Positions 32,088 to 42,830 of a DNA stretch of 64,000 nucleotides are shown piece after piece. The first letter of the stretch is position 1; every line of letters begins with the position of its first letter. The stretch spans positions 342,440,256-342,504,255 of the forward strand of contig JAUMIR010000003.1 in assembly GCA_030847615.1 (NCBI GenBank), given 5' to 3'. This DNA comes from Gambelia wislizenii. Lineage: Eukaryota > Chordata > Lepidosauria > Squamata > Crotaphytidae. The notes below the pieces were generated by a model. It did not search any database, was not told where the DNA came from, and saw nothing but the letters and a program-made list of their open reading frames with translations. The position numbers and the translations under genes were made by a program.

Positions 32088-32385
32088 GGAGATTATCAAA
32101 CATGGGGGAACGCACCAAAAAACAGCATTCCCAACCGCACCAGAAGATTGCTTACAAAAACAGAAAGGGCAACCTTACTTCATCCTTCAGCTGCTCTGGG
32201 GGTGTAGCAGTGGATGAGGCTTCACTTTTCTATCAATGAGGACAAGCCACTAATAAAAAGGGATCTTTATTCACAGCCGCACTACGCTTCCAGAATGCTG
32301 GAGGACAATGTAATCTGGTAACATCGCCCCTTCCTGTTCTTCTAGAGATCTTTTGATGTGTTTTTTCCTGCGTCTGATAATCTCC
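32088..32385. mobile_element. short palindromic MITE with GG(A)...ATTATCA end
   Basis: Left 'ggagattatcaaacatg' and right '...cgtctgataatctcc' are inverted. The interior shows pairing blocks such as 'ccttcagctgctctgg' and 'ccagaatgctggagg'. Related to 26031-26337. Confidence 0.75.
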
Positions 32386-32512
32386 CAAAAATGGAACAGT
32401 TATAGTGAGTCTGCCCAAACTCCATTACTACTCCTAACTAGAGTATGTCTGTGTAAATCCCAGTGGTTCAATGGGCCTAGTGCGGTTGGGACAAGCAATT
32501 GGATTTAGTAGC

Positions 32513-33417
32513 CCCTGGGCTGGAAGTCAACCTTAAGAAAACGGAAGTTCTTTACCAGCCTGCACCACAGGACGAACACCATCATCCCCACATTGCTATC
32601 AGCAAATCTGTGCTTAAGTCCATTCAGCAGTTCACCTACCTGGGAAGCATCATCTCCTCAGATGCCAAGATTGACAAAGAGATCGATCACAGATTAACAA
32701 ATGCATATGGCACATTTGGAAGACTTTACAAAAGAGTCTGGAGTAATAAACACCTGAGGTGAAGCACAAAAATCAGTGTGTATAGAGCCATTGTACTGTC
32801 TATTCTCCTTTATAGGTCTGAAACATGGGTTACCAATTGCCACCACTTATGACTCCTCAAATGCTTTAATCAGCGCTGTATACGCACAATCCTAAATATA
32901 CACTGGACTGACTAGGTGATGAATGTTGCTGTCCTTGACCAAGCAGGGATCACCAGCATTGAGGCCATGATATTGAGAACACAGCTGCGCTGGGCAGGGC
33001 ATGTTTCTAGGATGGAGGATTATCATCTCCCAAAAATAGTACGCTACACTGAACTCGCCACGGGTCAGCGTAAGAGGGGCACTCCAAAAAAGCGATACAA
33101 GGACTCCCTGAAACAAAATCTCAGGTTCGACCAAATAGATCACCAACAATGGTCCGCCCTGGCTTCACATCGGGAGGCATGGAGATGCACTATCCACAAT
33201 GCTGCAGCCTTATTTGAGAACTCACGACGAACAAGTCTTGAAGAGAAATGACAATGAAAGAATCACAACCCAGAAACATCACCCAAGGAGACCTTCTGCT
33301 GTGCTTTCTGCAACCGGACTTGTTTATCTCGGATTGGCCTTTTTAGTCATCAGCGTGCTTGCAGAAAGCATGGGATGAGTCCTTCCTGAATCTTCGTTTG
33401 TGAAGAAAAGTCAGAGA
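32513..33417 (+). pseudogene. unclassified (GA)n-tailed LINE, 3' end, copy 3
   Basis: Encodes 'GLEVNLKKTEVLYQPAPQDE', 'QQFTYLGSIISSDAKIDKEI' and 'FGRLYKRVWSNKHLR', a stop (about 32760) identical to that in copy 1, then more decayed frames and 'VLDQAGITSIEAMILRTQLR', 'AGHVSRMED' and 'RKRGTPKKRYKDSLKQNLRF'. A second shift precedes the finger region. The 3' terminus is '...agtcagagagag'. It begins inside a family I repeat at about 32430-32510. Confidence 0.85.
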
Positions 33418-33424
33418 GAGATTT

Positions 33425-33900
33425 CCAAAGAGTTAAAAACAGAAGAAAGCCTTTGTCTTTACCTTCACGTTGCAATGAATCCCTTTCTTATTTCCTGAAC
33501 TCTACTGCTTGTACCACTCTCCTTTTCCTTCTACAACCCCATCCCAGGTCACTCCTTCACAATGCACCCCCCCCTTGCTTGTCATGCTTTGCTTTTTTCA
33601 CTTCTCACTCTTCCATCTATCCTACTCCCTCCTTGTACTGGTCCATGGCGCCCTCCTTGTACTGGTCCATTTACTACTACTACTCTCTCCTTCATCTCTC
33701 ACCCTCATAATGCATCCCTACCTCTTGTACTTCCACCGTTCACTCACCCTTCCCTTCTATACTCTCACCTCACCTCACAAACTATAACTCTCTTGCTTCT
33801 TGCACTCCACACTTTCATCTCTCACTCTCCCTTCCTTCCAATTCCCTCCCTCACTTATCTCATGCCTGAAAGGCAGGGATTGATTTGTTTCCTGTAAAAC
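33425..33900. repeat. pyrimidine-rich low-complexity stretch
   Basis: CT-rich on the plus strand, with a small direct repeat ('ctccttgtactggtccat' at about 33629 and 33653). Overlapping open frames with Ser/Pro/Leu/Thr composition result from this bias. No gene. Confidence 0.7.
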
Positions 33901-34109
33901 AATTGGACAGAGGAGGACTAGGCATTTTGTCCCATATTGATCCCTACATGAGCTAGAAACTTGCTTTAAAAAATAAATAAATCTTGGTATCGCAACCAAA
34001 TGATGGTCCAAATGGGTTCTGCGTGGCACACCTAGAATCCATGAAAAACCTGGCCAAACTGGGGGGGGGGTAATGGAAACCCTAGCATTACATCTATCTT
34101 AATTAACAT

Positions 34110-34275
34110 GCTACTTATGTATTTACTTGCTTAATTAATATCTCACCTCCCAATATGGGACCCAAGGCAGTTCACAGCATCTTTACCTGAACCAAGGACC
34201 TTCCTGGACCCAAAATTTGTCAGGGTTTTTTATAAATGCATTTACTTACATACTTACTTACTTACATGCATTACA
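34110..34275 (-). repeat. L2-type LINE 3' tail with TTAC/TTAT repeats
   Basis: 'taatatctcacctcccaata...acccaaggcagttcacag' is the complement of an L2-type 3' end, next to degenerate tetranucleotides 'acttacttacttac' (34255-34266). Confidence 0.45.
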
Positions 34276-34760
34276 AGCTGGCACACAATAACTAAAATCA
34301 GAATATTAGAATAAAGATTTTTTTTAAAACATTTTTGTCCACAAGAAGTGGAAGAAGCAAAATCCATGATTGTGCAATGCCTTTATTGGGGACAGCCAAA
34401 ATGCCAAAAAATATACAAACTTTCAATTTTTTAACCAGAACCTGGAAAATCGCCTTTAAAAGTAATTACAGCTATAGCTTAGAGGCCCCAAAGTAATTAG
34501 TTATAATTAGAGTAATAAAGTATAAAAGTAACTGTTTACTTTCTGTGTTCAAAAATAACTAAAATTGTTACTTACCTTTAATTTGCCAGTTCCTAGAACA
34601 TAGAATTTGTTGGAAAAAGCACAGTCCTGGAGGAACCCCCAAATCACTCCCAATCATCATGCTTCTACCATGTAGGAAACACAGAGAATGGCTTTCACAT
34701 GTGATTTTATTGAGTGGGCAAATCATGGACAAGGAGGTCCTTCAGGTATCCTGCATCCTA
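34276..34760. other. unassigned sequence
   Basis: AT-rich. No feature recognised. Confidence 0.35.
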
Positions 34761-35310
34761 GGACTTTATCAGATGTCCCTCTGAAAACATTCTCTTGCCG
34801 GCATAAAAAAATCAATTTTTATGCTGGCAAAAGAACATTCTCCCCTGCACTTACCTCTTTTTCCAGCAAAGGCTCCTCCAGTAATAAAGGATTTTGAAAT
34901 AAAGGATTTTGAAATCCCATGTGGAAATTAACAAATGAAAACAAAAATAAACGTCAAAAAGTAAAACTAAGCACACACACACACACACTAAAACACCTCC
35001 AAGTAACCCAGGGAGGGTTTAAAAAAAAGTTTGTCACTTACCTGGATGTCCAGATCTGGCCTGGAAGTGTTCGCGCTGGTCCAGCCATTGTCGGGGTAAG
35101 TACGAGATTTAAAGGGACAGAGGCTTTGCATGCCAGCAATTCAGGCAAAAAATCACCAGGGAGCTCTACTGACAGCTTAAGCCGCCAATTAAAAGGTATG
35201 GATTTGGGGCTGATTTTAATCTCAAAAGGGTGACGTCGTCTGATCTGCATGCCCTTTCATGGTTATGTGGTGTCCTTATGATGCCGTATTTTCTGTGTCT
35301 GATAAAGTCC
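34761..35310. mobile_element. family A MITE, intact
   Basis: Ends 'ggactttatcagatgtccct' and '...gtgtctgataaagtcc' are inverted. 550 bp. Interior blocks: 'atgctggcaaaagaacattc', an (AC)n run at 34973-34990, 'gattttaatctcaaaagggtgacgt' region and 'gatgccgtattttctg'. Flanks 'cta' and 'tta' differ at one base. No transposase. The minus/plus frames inside are spurious. Confidence 0.88.
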
Positions 35311-35616
35311 TTAGTCTAGTGTGGGTGTAAGCATGGTCCCATAAAAAATTACTGTAGCACGGTCCCATAAAAGGCTAGCCACTAACTGTCTCACTGCAGT
35401 ATCTAGAACCAACTGAAGTTTTCAAAGGCTCTGAAACAGCAAGCGTGATGATAAAGAGTGGGATAGCGTGCACCCCTCCCTGCATTTTTTTTACACAACT
35501 TTAGAATGCTTGAAGAACACAGTGGTTTTGATCCAAGATCTGCCTTCTGTGGACAAAAGGCTCTTTCTATGTATCCAGGATGGCATTGAATTTACAATAC
35601 ACAGTTACTATAGTCT

Positions 35617-36157
35617 CTCTGGATTTTCTTTGCAAACGAAGATTCAGGAAGGACTCATCCTGTGCTTTCTGCAAGTGCGCTGATGGCTAAAAAGGCCAAT
35701 CCTGAGAAATTCTTTCTGAGTTTCTCTTTGTCGATTTTCTTCAAGACTTGTTCGGCGTGAGTTTTCAAATAAGGCTGCAGCATTGTGGATAGTGCATCTC
35801 CATGCCTCCCGATGTGAGGCCAGGGTGGAGCATTGTTGGTGATCAATTTGCCCGAGCCTGAGATGTTGTTTCAGGGAGCCCTTGTATCGCTTTTTTGGAG
35901 CGTCCCTCTTACGCTGACCCGTGGCAAGTTCACCGTAGAGTACTATTTTGGGGAGGCGATGGTCCTCCATCCTAGAAACATGCCCTGCCCAGCGCAGCTG
36001 TGTTTTCAATATCATGGCCTCAATGCTGGTGATCCCTGCTTGCTCAAGGACAGCAACATTCGTCACATACTCAGTCCAGTGTATATTTAGGATTGTGTGT
36101 ATACAGCGCTGATGAAAGCATTTGAGGAGTCGTAAGTGGTGGTGATAGGTGACCCAT
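35617..36157 (-). pseudogene. unclassified (GA)n-tailed LINE, 3' end, copy 4, with target duplication
   Basis: Minus strand: 'VLEQAGITSIEAMILKTQLR', 'AGHVSRMEDHRLPKIVLYGE', 'RKRDAPKKRYKGSLKQHLRL' and 'ENSRRTSLEE', then a short deletion before the finger end 'IGLFSHQRTC'. A 13-bp direct repeat, gttactatagtct, flanks it (35604-35616 and 36158-36170), showing target-primed insertion into a MITE. Confidence 0.9.
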
Positions 36158-36244
36158 GTTACTATAGTCTAATACCACTTTAAATGTATTGGCTCCATCT
36201 CAGGGAATCCTGGGATTTATAGTTTTCTAAGGTCCTTTGCGAAA

Positions 36245-36472
36245 GCCAGCATGGTTAAGTGGTTTGGGTGTTGGACTAGGACTCTGGAGACCAGGGTTCA
36301 AATCCCCGCTCAGCCATAGATACCCCCAGGTGACCTTGGGCAAGTTATTCTCTCTCAGCCTCTGAGGAACAAATCCCCTCTGAATAAATCTTACCAAGAA
36401 AATCCCAGGATAGGTTCTCCTTAGAGTCGCCATATGTCAGAAATGACTTGAAGGTACACAACAACAATAAAG
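36245..36472 (+). mobile_element. tRNA-derived SINE (Sauria-type), full length
   Basis: Complete on the plus strand. It has a tRNA-like head with A-box region 'tggttaagtggtttgg' (about 36252) and B box 'ggttcaaatcc' (36295-36305), the central domain, a BovB-like tail 'gaaatgacttgaaggtacac' and '(aca)n'. Pol III box motifs are recognisable. It lies inside a MITE. Confidence 0.9.
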
Positions 36473-36630
36473 TCCTTAGAATTCTCTGCTATAGAGCTCT
36501 GGCCCATTCACATGAACTACCGTACTAGAATTTGCTAGGAGATCATTCCACGTATCTCACAAACTGAAAATTCCAGGATTCTGGTGGGTGAAGCCATGAC
36601 AATTCAAGTGGTATCAAACTGCTCCAAGGC

Positions 36631-37180
36631 TGGAGTATCAATGGTGCATTTGGAGAACATGCTCCAGTGCTTATGCTACTGCTGGCACTGCACACATCCA
36701 CATCCACACACTTCTTGTACTATGAAGAGAGAAATGTTCTTGGTGTGGCCTGTAGGAATCTTTCCCCTAGCATTCCCCAAGTGTTGGTAGCAATTACAGC
36801 CCATCCCAGCACATTTCCTAGCTGTAATATGAAGACAGAGGTGGCAGGTACCCTGGTGTTTCTATCTCTGAGACTCTAGTCTTGGTCATATCAGCTGGAA
36901 CATGGACAAGCGGGGGGTATCACTTACCTGAGGCCTCAAAGGGGCTGCCTCTGGCCACATGCAGGGTTCCCTTGGGCCTGGCACCCAGCAAAATCACCAC
37001 TCTCCAGCAGAACAGCAGAATCCTTTACACAGACAATATCCTATCTGCTTGTGTACAGGCAGGACCCTGGAAATGTTTCAGGGCTCTAATCACGTTAGTG
37101 TGGCCTTGGCCATAACTGTGCAGTGTATTTGTGGTGGGGAGAAATTCACTTCCCTGTAACCCAGCTCATCTCATTTAGCA
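36631..37180. other. unassigned sequence
   Basis: Nothing recognised. Composition is a little more GC-rich than its surroundings. Overlapping open frames (36584-37159) show no family motif. Confidence 0.35.
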
Positions 37181-37394
37181 GGGCCTCAGTTAAGACAGAA
37201 AGCTACTGATCTGTGTTCTGGAGCAATCAGAAGCTGCTCACACAGCTCATAATAGTGAATTCAGGGATGCATCAGAAGGTCATATTAGGGCCTCAGCTAA
37301 GACAGAAAGCTACTGATCTGTGTTCTGGAGCAATCAGAAGTTGCTCACACTGCTCATAATACTTGAGTCAGGGATGCATCAGAAGGTCATACTA
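37181..37394. repeat. 107-bp tandem duplication
   Basis: 'gggcctcagttaagacagaa' at 37181 recurs at 37288 with few changes, and the copies stay aligned through 'ggatgcatcagaaggtcata'. Two adjacent units of 107 bp, high identity, so recent. No coding frame. Confidence 0.92.
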
Positions 37395-37570
37395 AAGCTA
37401 GATAGTGTGTGATATGTACAAATTATTAAATGATGTGTTTTCCTCCCTCTGTCAACTTCAATATAGTGTTTTACTGAAGCAAAACAGACATTCATGCTAA
37501 ACGCCATCCAAATATTTGTGTCTGGCTTATTAATCATCACATTCTGTGTTAGCGTTGTTCCCTCTTTATC

Positions 37571-37573
37571 TCA

Positions 37574-37607
<34 letters not shown>

Positions 37608-37609
37608 TT
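37571..37609. repeat. (TC)n microsatellite
   Basis: CT-rich run with minor interruptions. Confidence 0.85.
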
Positions 37610-37822
37610 CCCTCCCCAGTTCAAAATACAACAACATAAAACAACAGTGCTGGTTGATGTGGGTGATAGAATTATCATCCATGGTTACTTTGTGAGAAAT
37701 GGGAAGAGAGGTTCATCTTCTCTTGTTCCCACATCCAAAGTAGCAGCTTGCTAATGTCCTGTGAGAAGAGTTTTTAACAACACATTGGAAGAACAAGGCC
37801 CATATTTTATTAGAAATAATGA

Positions 37823-38030
37823 GGTGTGTGTGTGTGTGTGTGTGTGTGTGCCTTCAAGTCACCCATCGACTTATGGCGACCCCATGAATTTAATAGGGTT
37901 TTCTTAGGAAAGGAATACTCAGAGGTTGTTTTGCCAGTTCCTTCCTCTGAACTATATAGCCTATAGCACCTTGTAATTAGTTGGCAGTCTCCCATCCAAG
38001 TACTAATGAACCACAAAGCCAAACCTTTGC
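37823..38030 (-). mobile_element. 5S-rRNA-derived SINE
   Basis: The (GT)n run (37823-37850) is the complement of the (AC)n tail. Then come 'cttatggcgaccccatgaat' and 'cttcctctgaactatatagc', and the 5S-like head 'ggcagtctcccatccaagta' (complement of the 5S box C region). The 5S match ends around 38010-38020. Confidence 0.85.
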
Positions 38031-38810
38031 TGGAGAACCAGGAGAACTTTGACTAATTAGAAGAGACTGTGGATAGCTAACTGGTTCCCTTCAGGTGTTC
38101 TAGGTTAAAGTTGTCATCATTCTAGACCATTGCCCATGACAGCTGGGGTTAAGGAGAGTTGTACTGTACTTCAAAGCATTTGAAAGGCAACCCATTACAT
38201 CCCCCTGGAGTGGGTACTAGACTAGCAGGGCTAGTCTAACTTGGTAAAAGATAGCTTCCTCTATTTCTGTTAAGAACCACAAGAGAATTTACCAAATTGT
38301 TTGAGTGCAAACATTAAGTAAAGTCAAAGGCCAGCCATTGGGCATAATGAGACAGTCACCTCAGATGGCAAGATGCTAAGGAGAAAGGGTTGGATAATGC
38401 CATGTAGACCATGAAGCCTGTCCTGGCCCACTAAGCTAGGTCCAATCTATACGGGGGGGGGGACATATGATCTCCTCCAAAGAAACAGCAATTCTCCGTG
38501 CTGTGACCTGTCTTAAAGGTAAAAAGACCCCTCCTAAACTTTGCGTGGCCCCTAGCCAAGATAGCAACCACAAGTGATTTACTCATTGTTTTAAATGTGC
38601 CACCACCAAATTAAAAAAAACAAACACAAGCGATGCTTCATATTTACAAAAGAAAAAATAAGAAAAGAGAAAAAGATTGCCATTTTATTTCCTTACCGAT
38701 CTCTCGCTTACCTGAAAATCCAACATGGCAGCAGCAGGTGCTTGCCCTGTTTTCTAGCCTCGTGCCTCATGTTCATCCAGCCAATCAGCTTACTCTGCCT
38801 CATAGCAGCA
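38031..38810. other. unassigned sequence, partly related to the MITE at 20.1-20.8 kb
   Basis: Mostly unrecognised. Segments around 38540-38560 ('cgtggcccctagcc') and 38780-38790 ('ccagccaatca') recur in the 20081-20779 element in the same order, so a degenerate relative may lie here (about 38510-38795). Confidence 0.4.
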
Positions 38811-38901
38811 ACATAGAATCATACAATCATAGAATTGCAGAGTTGGAAGAGACCACGAGGGCCATCCAGTCCAACCCCCCTGCCACACAGGAAATCACGA
38901 T

Positions 38902-39545
38902 CAAAGCATCCCCAACAGATGGCAATCCAGCCTCTGTTTAAAGACCTCCAAGGAAGGAGACCCCACCACACTCAGAGGGAGTGTGTTCCACTGCCGAACA
39001 GCTCTTACTGTCAAAAAGTTCCTCCTAACGTTGAGGTGGAATCTCTGTCCCTGGAGCTTGCATCCATTGCTCCGTGTTCCAGTCTCTGGAGCAACAGAAA
39101 ACAAGTCTGTTCCATCCTCAGCGTGACACCCCTTCAAATACTTAAACAGGGCTATCATATCGCCTCTTAACCATCTTTTTTCCAGGCTAAACATACCAAG
39201 CTCCCTAAGTCTCTCCTCATAGGGCATCGTTTCCAGACCTTTTACCATTTTAGTCGCCCTTCTTTGCACACACTCCAATTTGTCCATATCCTTTTTGAAT
39301 TGTGGTGCCCAGAACTGGACACAGTATTCTAGGTGAGGTCTGACCAAGGCAGAATAGAGCCACACTATTACTTCCCTTGATCTGGACACTATATTTCTAT
39401 TGATGCAGCCCAAAATCGCATTGGCCTTTTTAGCTGCTGCATCACACTGTTGACTCATGTTCAACTTGTGGTCTACTAGGACTCCTAGATACCTTTCACA
39501 TGTAGTCTCATTCAGCCAGGTCTCCCCCATCCTATATCTATGCAT
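38902..39545 (-). pseudogene. CR1 ORF2, C-terminal tail
   Basis: Open frame of 214 codons starting around 'MHRYRMGETWLNETTCERYL' and containing 'LGVLVDHKLNMSQQCD', 'YSALVRPHLEYCVQFWAPQF', 'LECVQRRATKMVKGLETMPY' and 'RQWNTLPLSVVGSPSLEVFK'. This is the region after the RT palm/thumb in CR1 and is thought to take part in RNA binding. It is separated from the RT core by a shift in an A-run near 39545-39555. Confidence 0.9.
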
Positions 39546-39546
39546 T

Positions 39547-40005
39547 TCATTTTTTTTGCCCTAAGTGCAGTACCTTACATTTCTCCGTATTGAATTTCAT
39601 TTTGTTAGCTTTGGCCCAGCTCTCCAGTCTACCCAGGTCATCTTGAATGTTGATCCTGTCCTCTAGGGTATTAGCTATTCCTCCTAATTTGGTGTCATCT
39701 GCAAATTTGATAAGTATGCCCCTAATTCCCTCATCCAAGTCATTGATAAAGATGTTGAATAGCAATGGGCCCAGGACCGAACCTTGTGGCACCCCACTGG
39801 TCACATCTTTCCAAGATGAAGAGGAGCCACTGCTGAGCATGCTTTGGGTTTGGCCAGTCAACCAATTACAAATCCATTGAACAGTTAACTTGTCTAGCCC
39901 ACATTTTACAAGCTTGTTTGCAAGAATGTCATGGGGAACCTTGTCAAAGGCCTTATCAAGGTATACGATATCCACAGCGTTCCCTTCATCTACCAAGCTG
40001 GTCAT
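39547..40005 (-). pseudogene. CR1 ORF2, reverse transcriptase catalytic core
   Basis: 152 codons covering RT motifs: 'YLDKAFDKVPHDIL' (first catalytic Asp region), 'GVPQGSVLGPLLFNIFINDL' and 'IKFADDTKLGG' (FADD catalytic box, near 39691-39708), then 'LGRLESWAKANKMKFNTEKC' and 'KVLHLG'. It copies RNA at the insertion site in an active element. Here the frame ends in the A-run. The YADD/FADD Asp pair is present. Confidence 0.92.
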
Positions 40006-40114
40006 TTTATCAAAAAAAGAGATCAGATTAGTCTGGCATGACTTGTTTCTCTGAAACCCATGTTGACTTTTTTTGATTATGGCATTGCCTTCTAAATATT
40101 CACAGACTCTCTTT

Positions 40115-40940
40115 TTAATGATCTGCTCTAGAATCTTCCCTGGTATTGACGATAATTATTAGGATCCTCTTTTTTCCCTTTTTGAAGATGGGGACAACAT
40201 TTGCCCTCCTCCAGTCCACTGGGACTTCTCCTGTTCTCCAGGAGTTCTCAAAGATTATTTCCAATGGCTCTGAGATTATATTTGCCAGCACTTTTAATAC
40301 TCTTGGATGTAGTTCATCTGGTCCTGGAGATTTAAATTCATTTAGATTAAGAAGGTATTCCTGTAATACCTCTTTGCTTATTCTGTGCTGGATTTCCCCT
40401 ATTGTGTCCTCTGTTCCTTTATCCTCAGGTTGGTCACCCTTTTCCTTTTCTGAAAACACTGAGGCAAAGAAGGTGTTGAGTAATTCTGCCTTTTCTCTGT
40501 CCCCTGTTAGCATTTTGCCATCTTCTCCGTGTAGTGGCCCTACCATTTCCTTCTTCCTCCTTTTGTTGTGGACATGCCCCCCAAAAAACCTTTTTATTGT
40601 TCTTAACCTCTCTAGCAAGCCTGAGCTCATTCTGCTCTTTAGCTTTTCTGACTTTACTCCTACATGTGTTCACTATGAGTTTGAATTCTTCTTTGGTGAT
40701 TTCCTCCTTTTTCCATTTCCTATACACGTCCCATTTAAAACTTAACTCTGTTGAAATTTCTTTAGTCATCCATCCTGGTTTCTTGAGACACCTCCCATTT
40801 TTCTTCCTCTGTTTGAAGGAAGAAACAGTTTGAAGGAAGAAACTTCGTCTGGTACTGTTTGAAATTGTGCCTTCAGTATCTCCCTTTTGAGAAAGTCCCA
40901 TCCATCTTGAGGTCTCTTCTCTTTTAGTATTCCTGACCAT
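40115..40940 (-). pseudogene. CR1 ORF2, linker and N-terminal RT region
   Basis: Two overlapping frames (40434-40940 and 40115-40630) carry the segment between endonuclease and RT ('WMTKEISTELSFKWDVYRKW', 'LLNTFFASVFSEKE') and the first RT motifs 'FKSPGPDELHPRVLKVLANI' and 'DWRRANVVPIFKKGKK'. A frameshift around 40500-40600 and another near 40150 interrupt it. The sequence between 40005 and 40115 continues the RT in a third frame. Confidence 0.85.
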
Positions 40941-41005
40941 GGGATCACCCCCAGTATTTCCCTGAGTTTATTGAAATAAGCTCTCCTAAAGTCAAGAATG
41001 CATGT

Positions 41006-41700
41006 CTAACTATGCCTGGCTTCTCCTTTCCATTGTATAACAAAGTCCAAGAGAACATGATCACTCTCACCTAAGGATCCCACCACTTGCACCCCATTAA
41101 CCAGGTCATCCCTGTTGGTTAGGATCATATCTAAAATAGCTGACCCCCTTGTTGCCTCTTCCACCTTTTGGACCATGAAATTGTCTTCCAGGCAAGTAAG
41201 GAATTTGCTAGACCTTGAAGTTTTGGTTGAGTTAAATTGCCAGCAAATATCAGGATAATTGAAGTCACCCATCACTACTACATCTCTCCCTTTTGCGTGT
41301 GTGGTCATCTGTTCTAGAAAGGCATCATCCAATTCCTCTGTCTGACTTGGGGATCTGTAGTAGAGTCCCACAATAACATCCCTATTGTTTACCTCCCCTT
41401 TAATTTTTATCCAGATGCTCTCCACCCGGCTTCCAGTATTGATGTCATGGATCTCTTCACTGGTCTAAATATCCCTGACATATAATGTTATTCCTCCTCC
41501 TTTCCTGTTTGGCCTGTTCCTCTTATAAAGGTTATCCCCCTCTATTCCTACATTCCAATCATGAGACTCATCCCACCAGGTTTCAGTCATGCCTATTATA
41601 TCATACTTGTTTTGTAGTGCTAGGAGTACAAGTTCATCTTGCTTATTTCCCATGCTCTGTGCATTAGTGTAGAGACATCTAACACCATGTGTTCCCTTTA
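41006..41700 (-). pseudogene. CR1 ORF2, APE-type endonuclease domain
   Basis: From about 41700: 'RCLYTNAQSMGNKQDELVL', 'YDIIGMTETWW' (catalytic Glu), 'NRKGGGITLYVRDI', a TAG stop at about 41464, then 'DVIVGLYYRSPSQ', 'GRDVVVMGDFNYPDICW' (catalytic Asp/Asn, about 41251-41273), 'AILDMILTNR' and 'LGESDHVLLDF' (Ser-Asp-His, about 41055). These motifs define the apurinic-endonuclease type enzyme that nicks the target. One nonsense codon breaks an otherwise intact domain. Confidence 0.92.
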
Positions 41701-41835
41701 CTTGCTCCCTGTGCAAGTTTTTTTGCCTCCCACTGTTGGGTCCTTGCGCTGTTTGCCTTGTTCCCTCCATGACAGCTTGACTATTTTCTCCAGCTCTTTT
41801 GCCTTCCAGAATACTGTCTCCCTCCCCCATATGAC

Positions 41836-42768
41836 TCAGTTTAAAGCCCTCCTGATCAAATTCTTGAGATCGTAGGCAAAAATGTTTCTGCCAACTGTTG
41901 TGAGATGCACCCCATCTCTTGCCAGAAGTCCCCCCGCATGGAAGCGCAGCCCATGATCCAAGAATCCAAATTGTTCTCAGTGACACCATCTATGGAGCCA
42001 GTTTTTTACATCGGCTATTTTCCTCTCCCTTCCTGGACCATGCCCTTCAACTGGCAGAAGAGACGAGATGACAACCTGTGCATCCATTTCTTTCAGCTTC
42101 CTCCCCAGAGCCTCATAATCTCTTCTGATCTTCGGAAAGCTGTTCCTTGCAGTATCGTTGGTTCCCACATGGACCAAAAGGAAGGGGTAATGATCTGTAG
42201 GCTTGACTAGTCTTGTCAGCCTCTCTGTCACATCACGGATCTTTGCCCCAGGGAGACAACACACCTCCCGAGACATCTTGTCAGGCCCACAAACCACTGC
42301 TTCTTTACCCCACAGCAAGGAGTCCTCCCCCACCACCACACGCCTCCCCTGAGGCTTCGCAGCTGCTGTTCCTTGTGGTGGTACTTTCAAGGTCCCCTGC
42401 ACTGCCCCTGAAGTCTGTCCATACTGTTCTTCCTTGTTGTCCTTGATAAGGGAGAGGGCTTCAAATTGATTCTGTAGCTGCAAGCTGCTCGAAGAATCCC
42501 TGGATTTTCTTGTTCTGTGTGTGACATTTCTCCAGCTGTCTACTTCCTGTGTCTGTGAAGTGACCCTCTCCTCCGCAGCCACTTCCTCTGTGCAGTCCCC
42601 ATCCAGGACTGTTTGTTCTGTTCTGTCCAGGAAAACCTCTTGCTCACGAATCTGTTGAAGTGTAGCTACCCGTGTCTCCAGCTGCTGGACTTTCTCCTCC
42701 AAGAGGGCTACCAGCTTGTACTTGGTGCATGTGAAGTTCTCCACGTCTGTAGACAAGAAGACGAACAT
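41836..42768 (-). pseudogene. CR1 ORF1 with SGNH-esterase-like domain
   Basis: The first 263 codons are open (42768-41977). Residues about 20-45 look like a coiled coil, and 80-140 is a polar linker. Then comes 'VVVGEDSLLWG' (147-157), where Ser150 is the likely nucleophile of a G-D-S-L block (here with E for D at one position). 'LVHVGTNDT' follows (198-206, the GTND block). A single TGA after 'HRWCH' interrupts it, and the same frame then continues to the 'DGVHLT' Asp-His block (41905-41916) and stops at 41836. CR1 ORF1 proteins of birds and reptiles carry this esterase fold. Its role in retrotransposition is unclear. Confidence 0.88.
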
Positions 42769-42830
42769 CCCACAAGTGTTTCAGGTGACCACAGCAGCCC
42801 CCTCAGTGTCCATGGTGAGAGCTTTGAAAA

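Larger units (their letters stand above)
35595..36630. mobile_element. family B/D MITE carrying two insertions
   Basis: Pieces 35595-35616, 36158-36244 and 36473-36630 together give one palindromic MITE: 'taataccactttaaatgtat' on the left and 'attcaagtggtatcaaactg' on the right are inverted, with 'gggaatcctgggatttatag' in the core. It is interrupted by a LINE end (35617-36157) and by a SINE (about 36245-36472). It is therefore older than both. Confidence 0.75.
38813..42830 (-). mobile_element. near-complete CR1 LINE (ORF1 + ORF2), mutated
   Basis: About 4 kb on the minus strand, from roughly 42830 (5') to the 3' terminus at 38813 ('ttctatgattctatg' type in complement). It contains ORF1 with an esterase-like domain, then ORF2 with endonuclease, reverse transcriptase and the CR1 C-terminal tail. 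Only a few stops and frameshifts separate the pieces, so insertion was fairly recent compared with the other LINE relics here. Target duplication was not identified, as is usual for CR1. Confidence 0.93.

Noticed and set aside
33453..33897. Three overlapping plus-strand frames of 85-111 codons
   Set aside because: Low-complexity CT-rich DNA; frames have only Ser/Leu/Pro/Thr bias.
36252..36320. tRNA-like sequence with A and B boxes
   Set aside because: It is the head of a SINE followed by its body and (ACA)n tail, not a tRNA gene.
37181..37394. CRISPR-like direct repeats
   Set aside because: Two adjacent 107-bp units without spacers, in a vertebrate genome. A simple tandem duplication.
40146..40745. 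199-codon plus-strand frame inside the CR1
   Set aside because: It is antisense to the CR1 RT region, whose minus-strand motifs are unmistakable.
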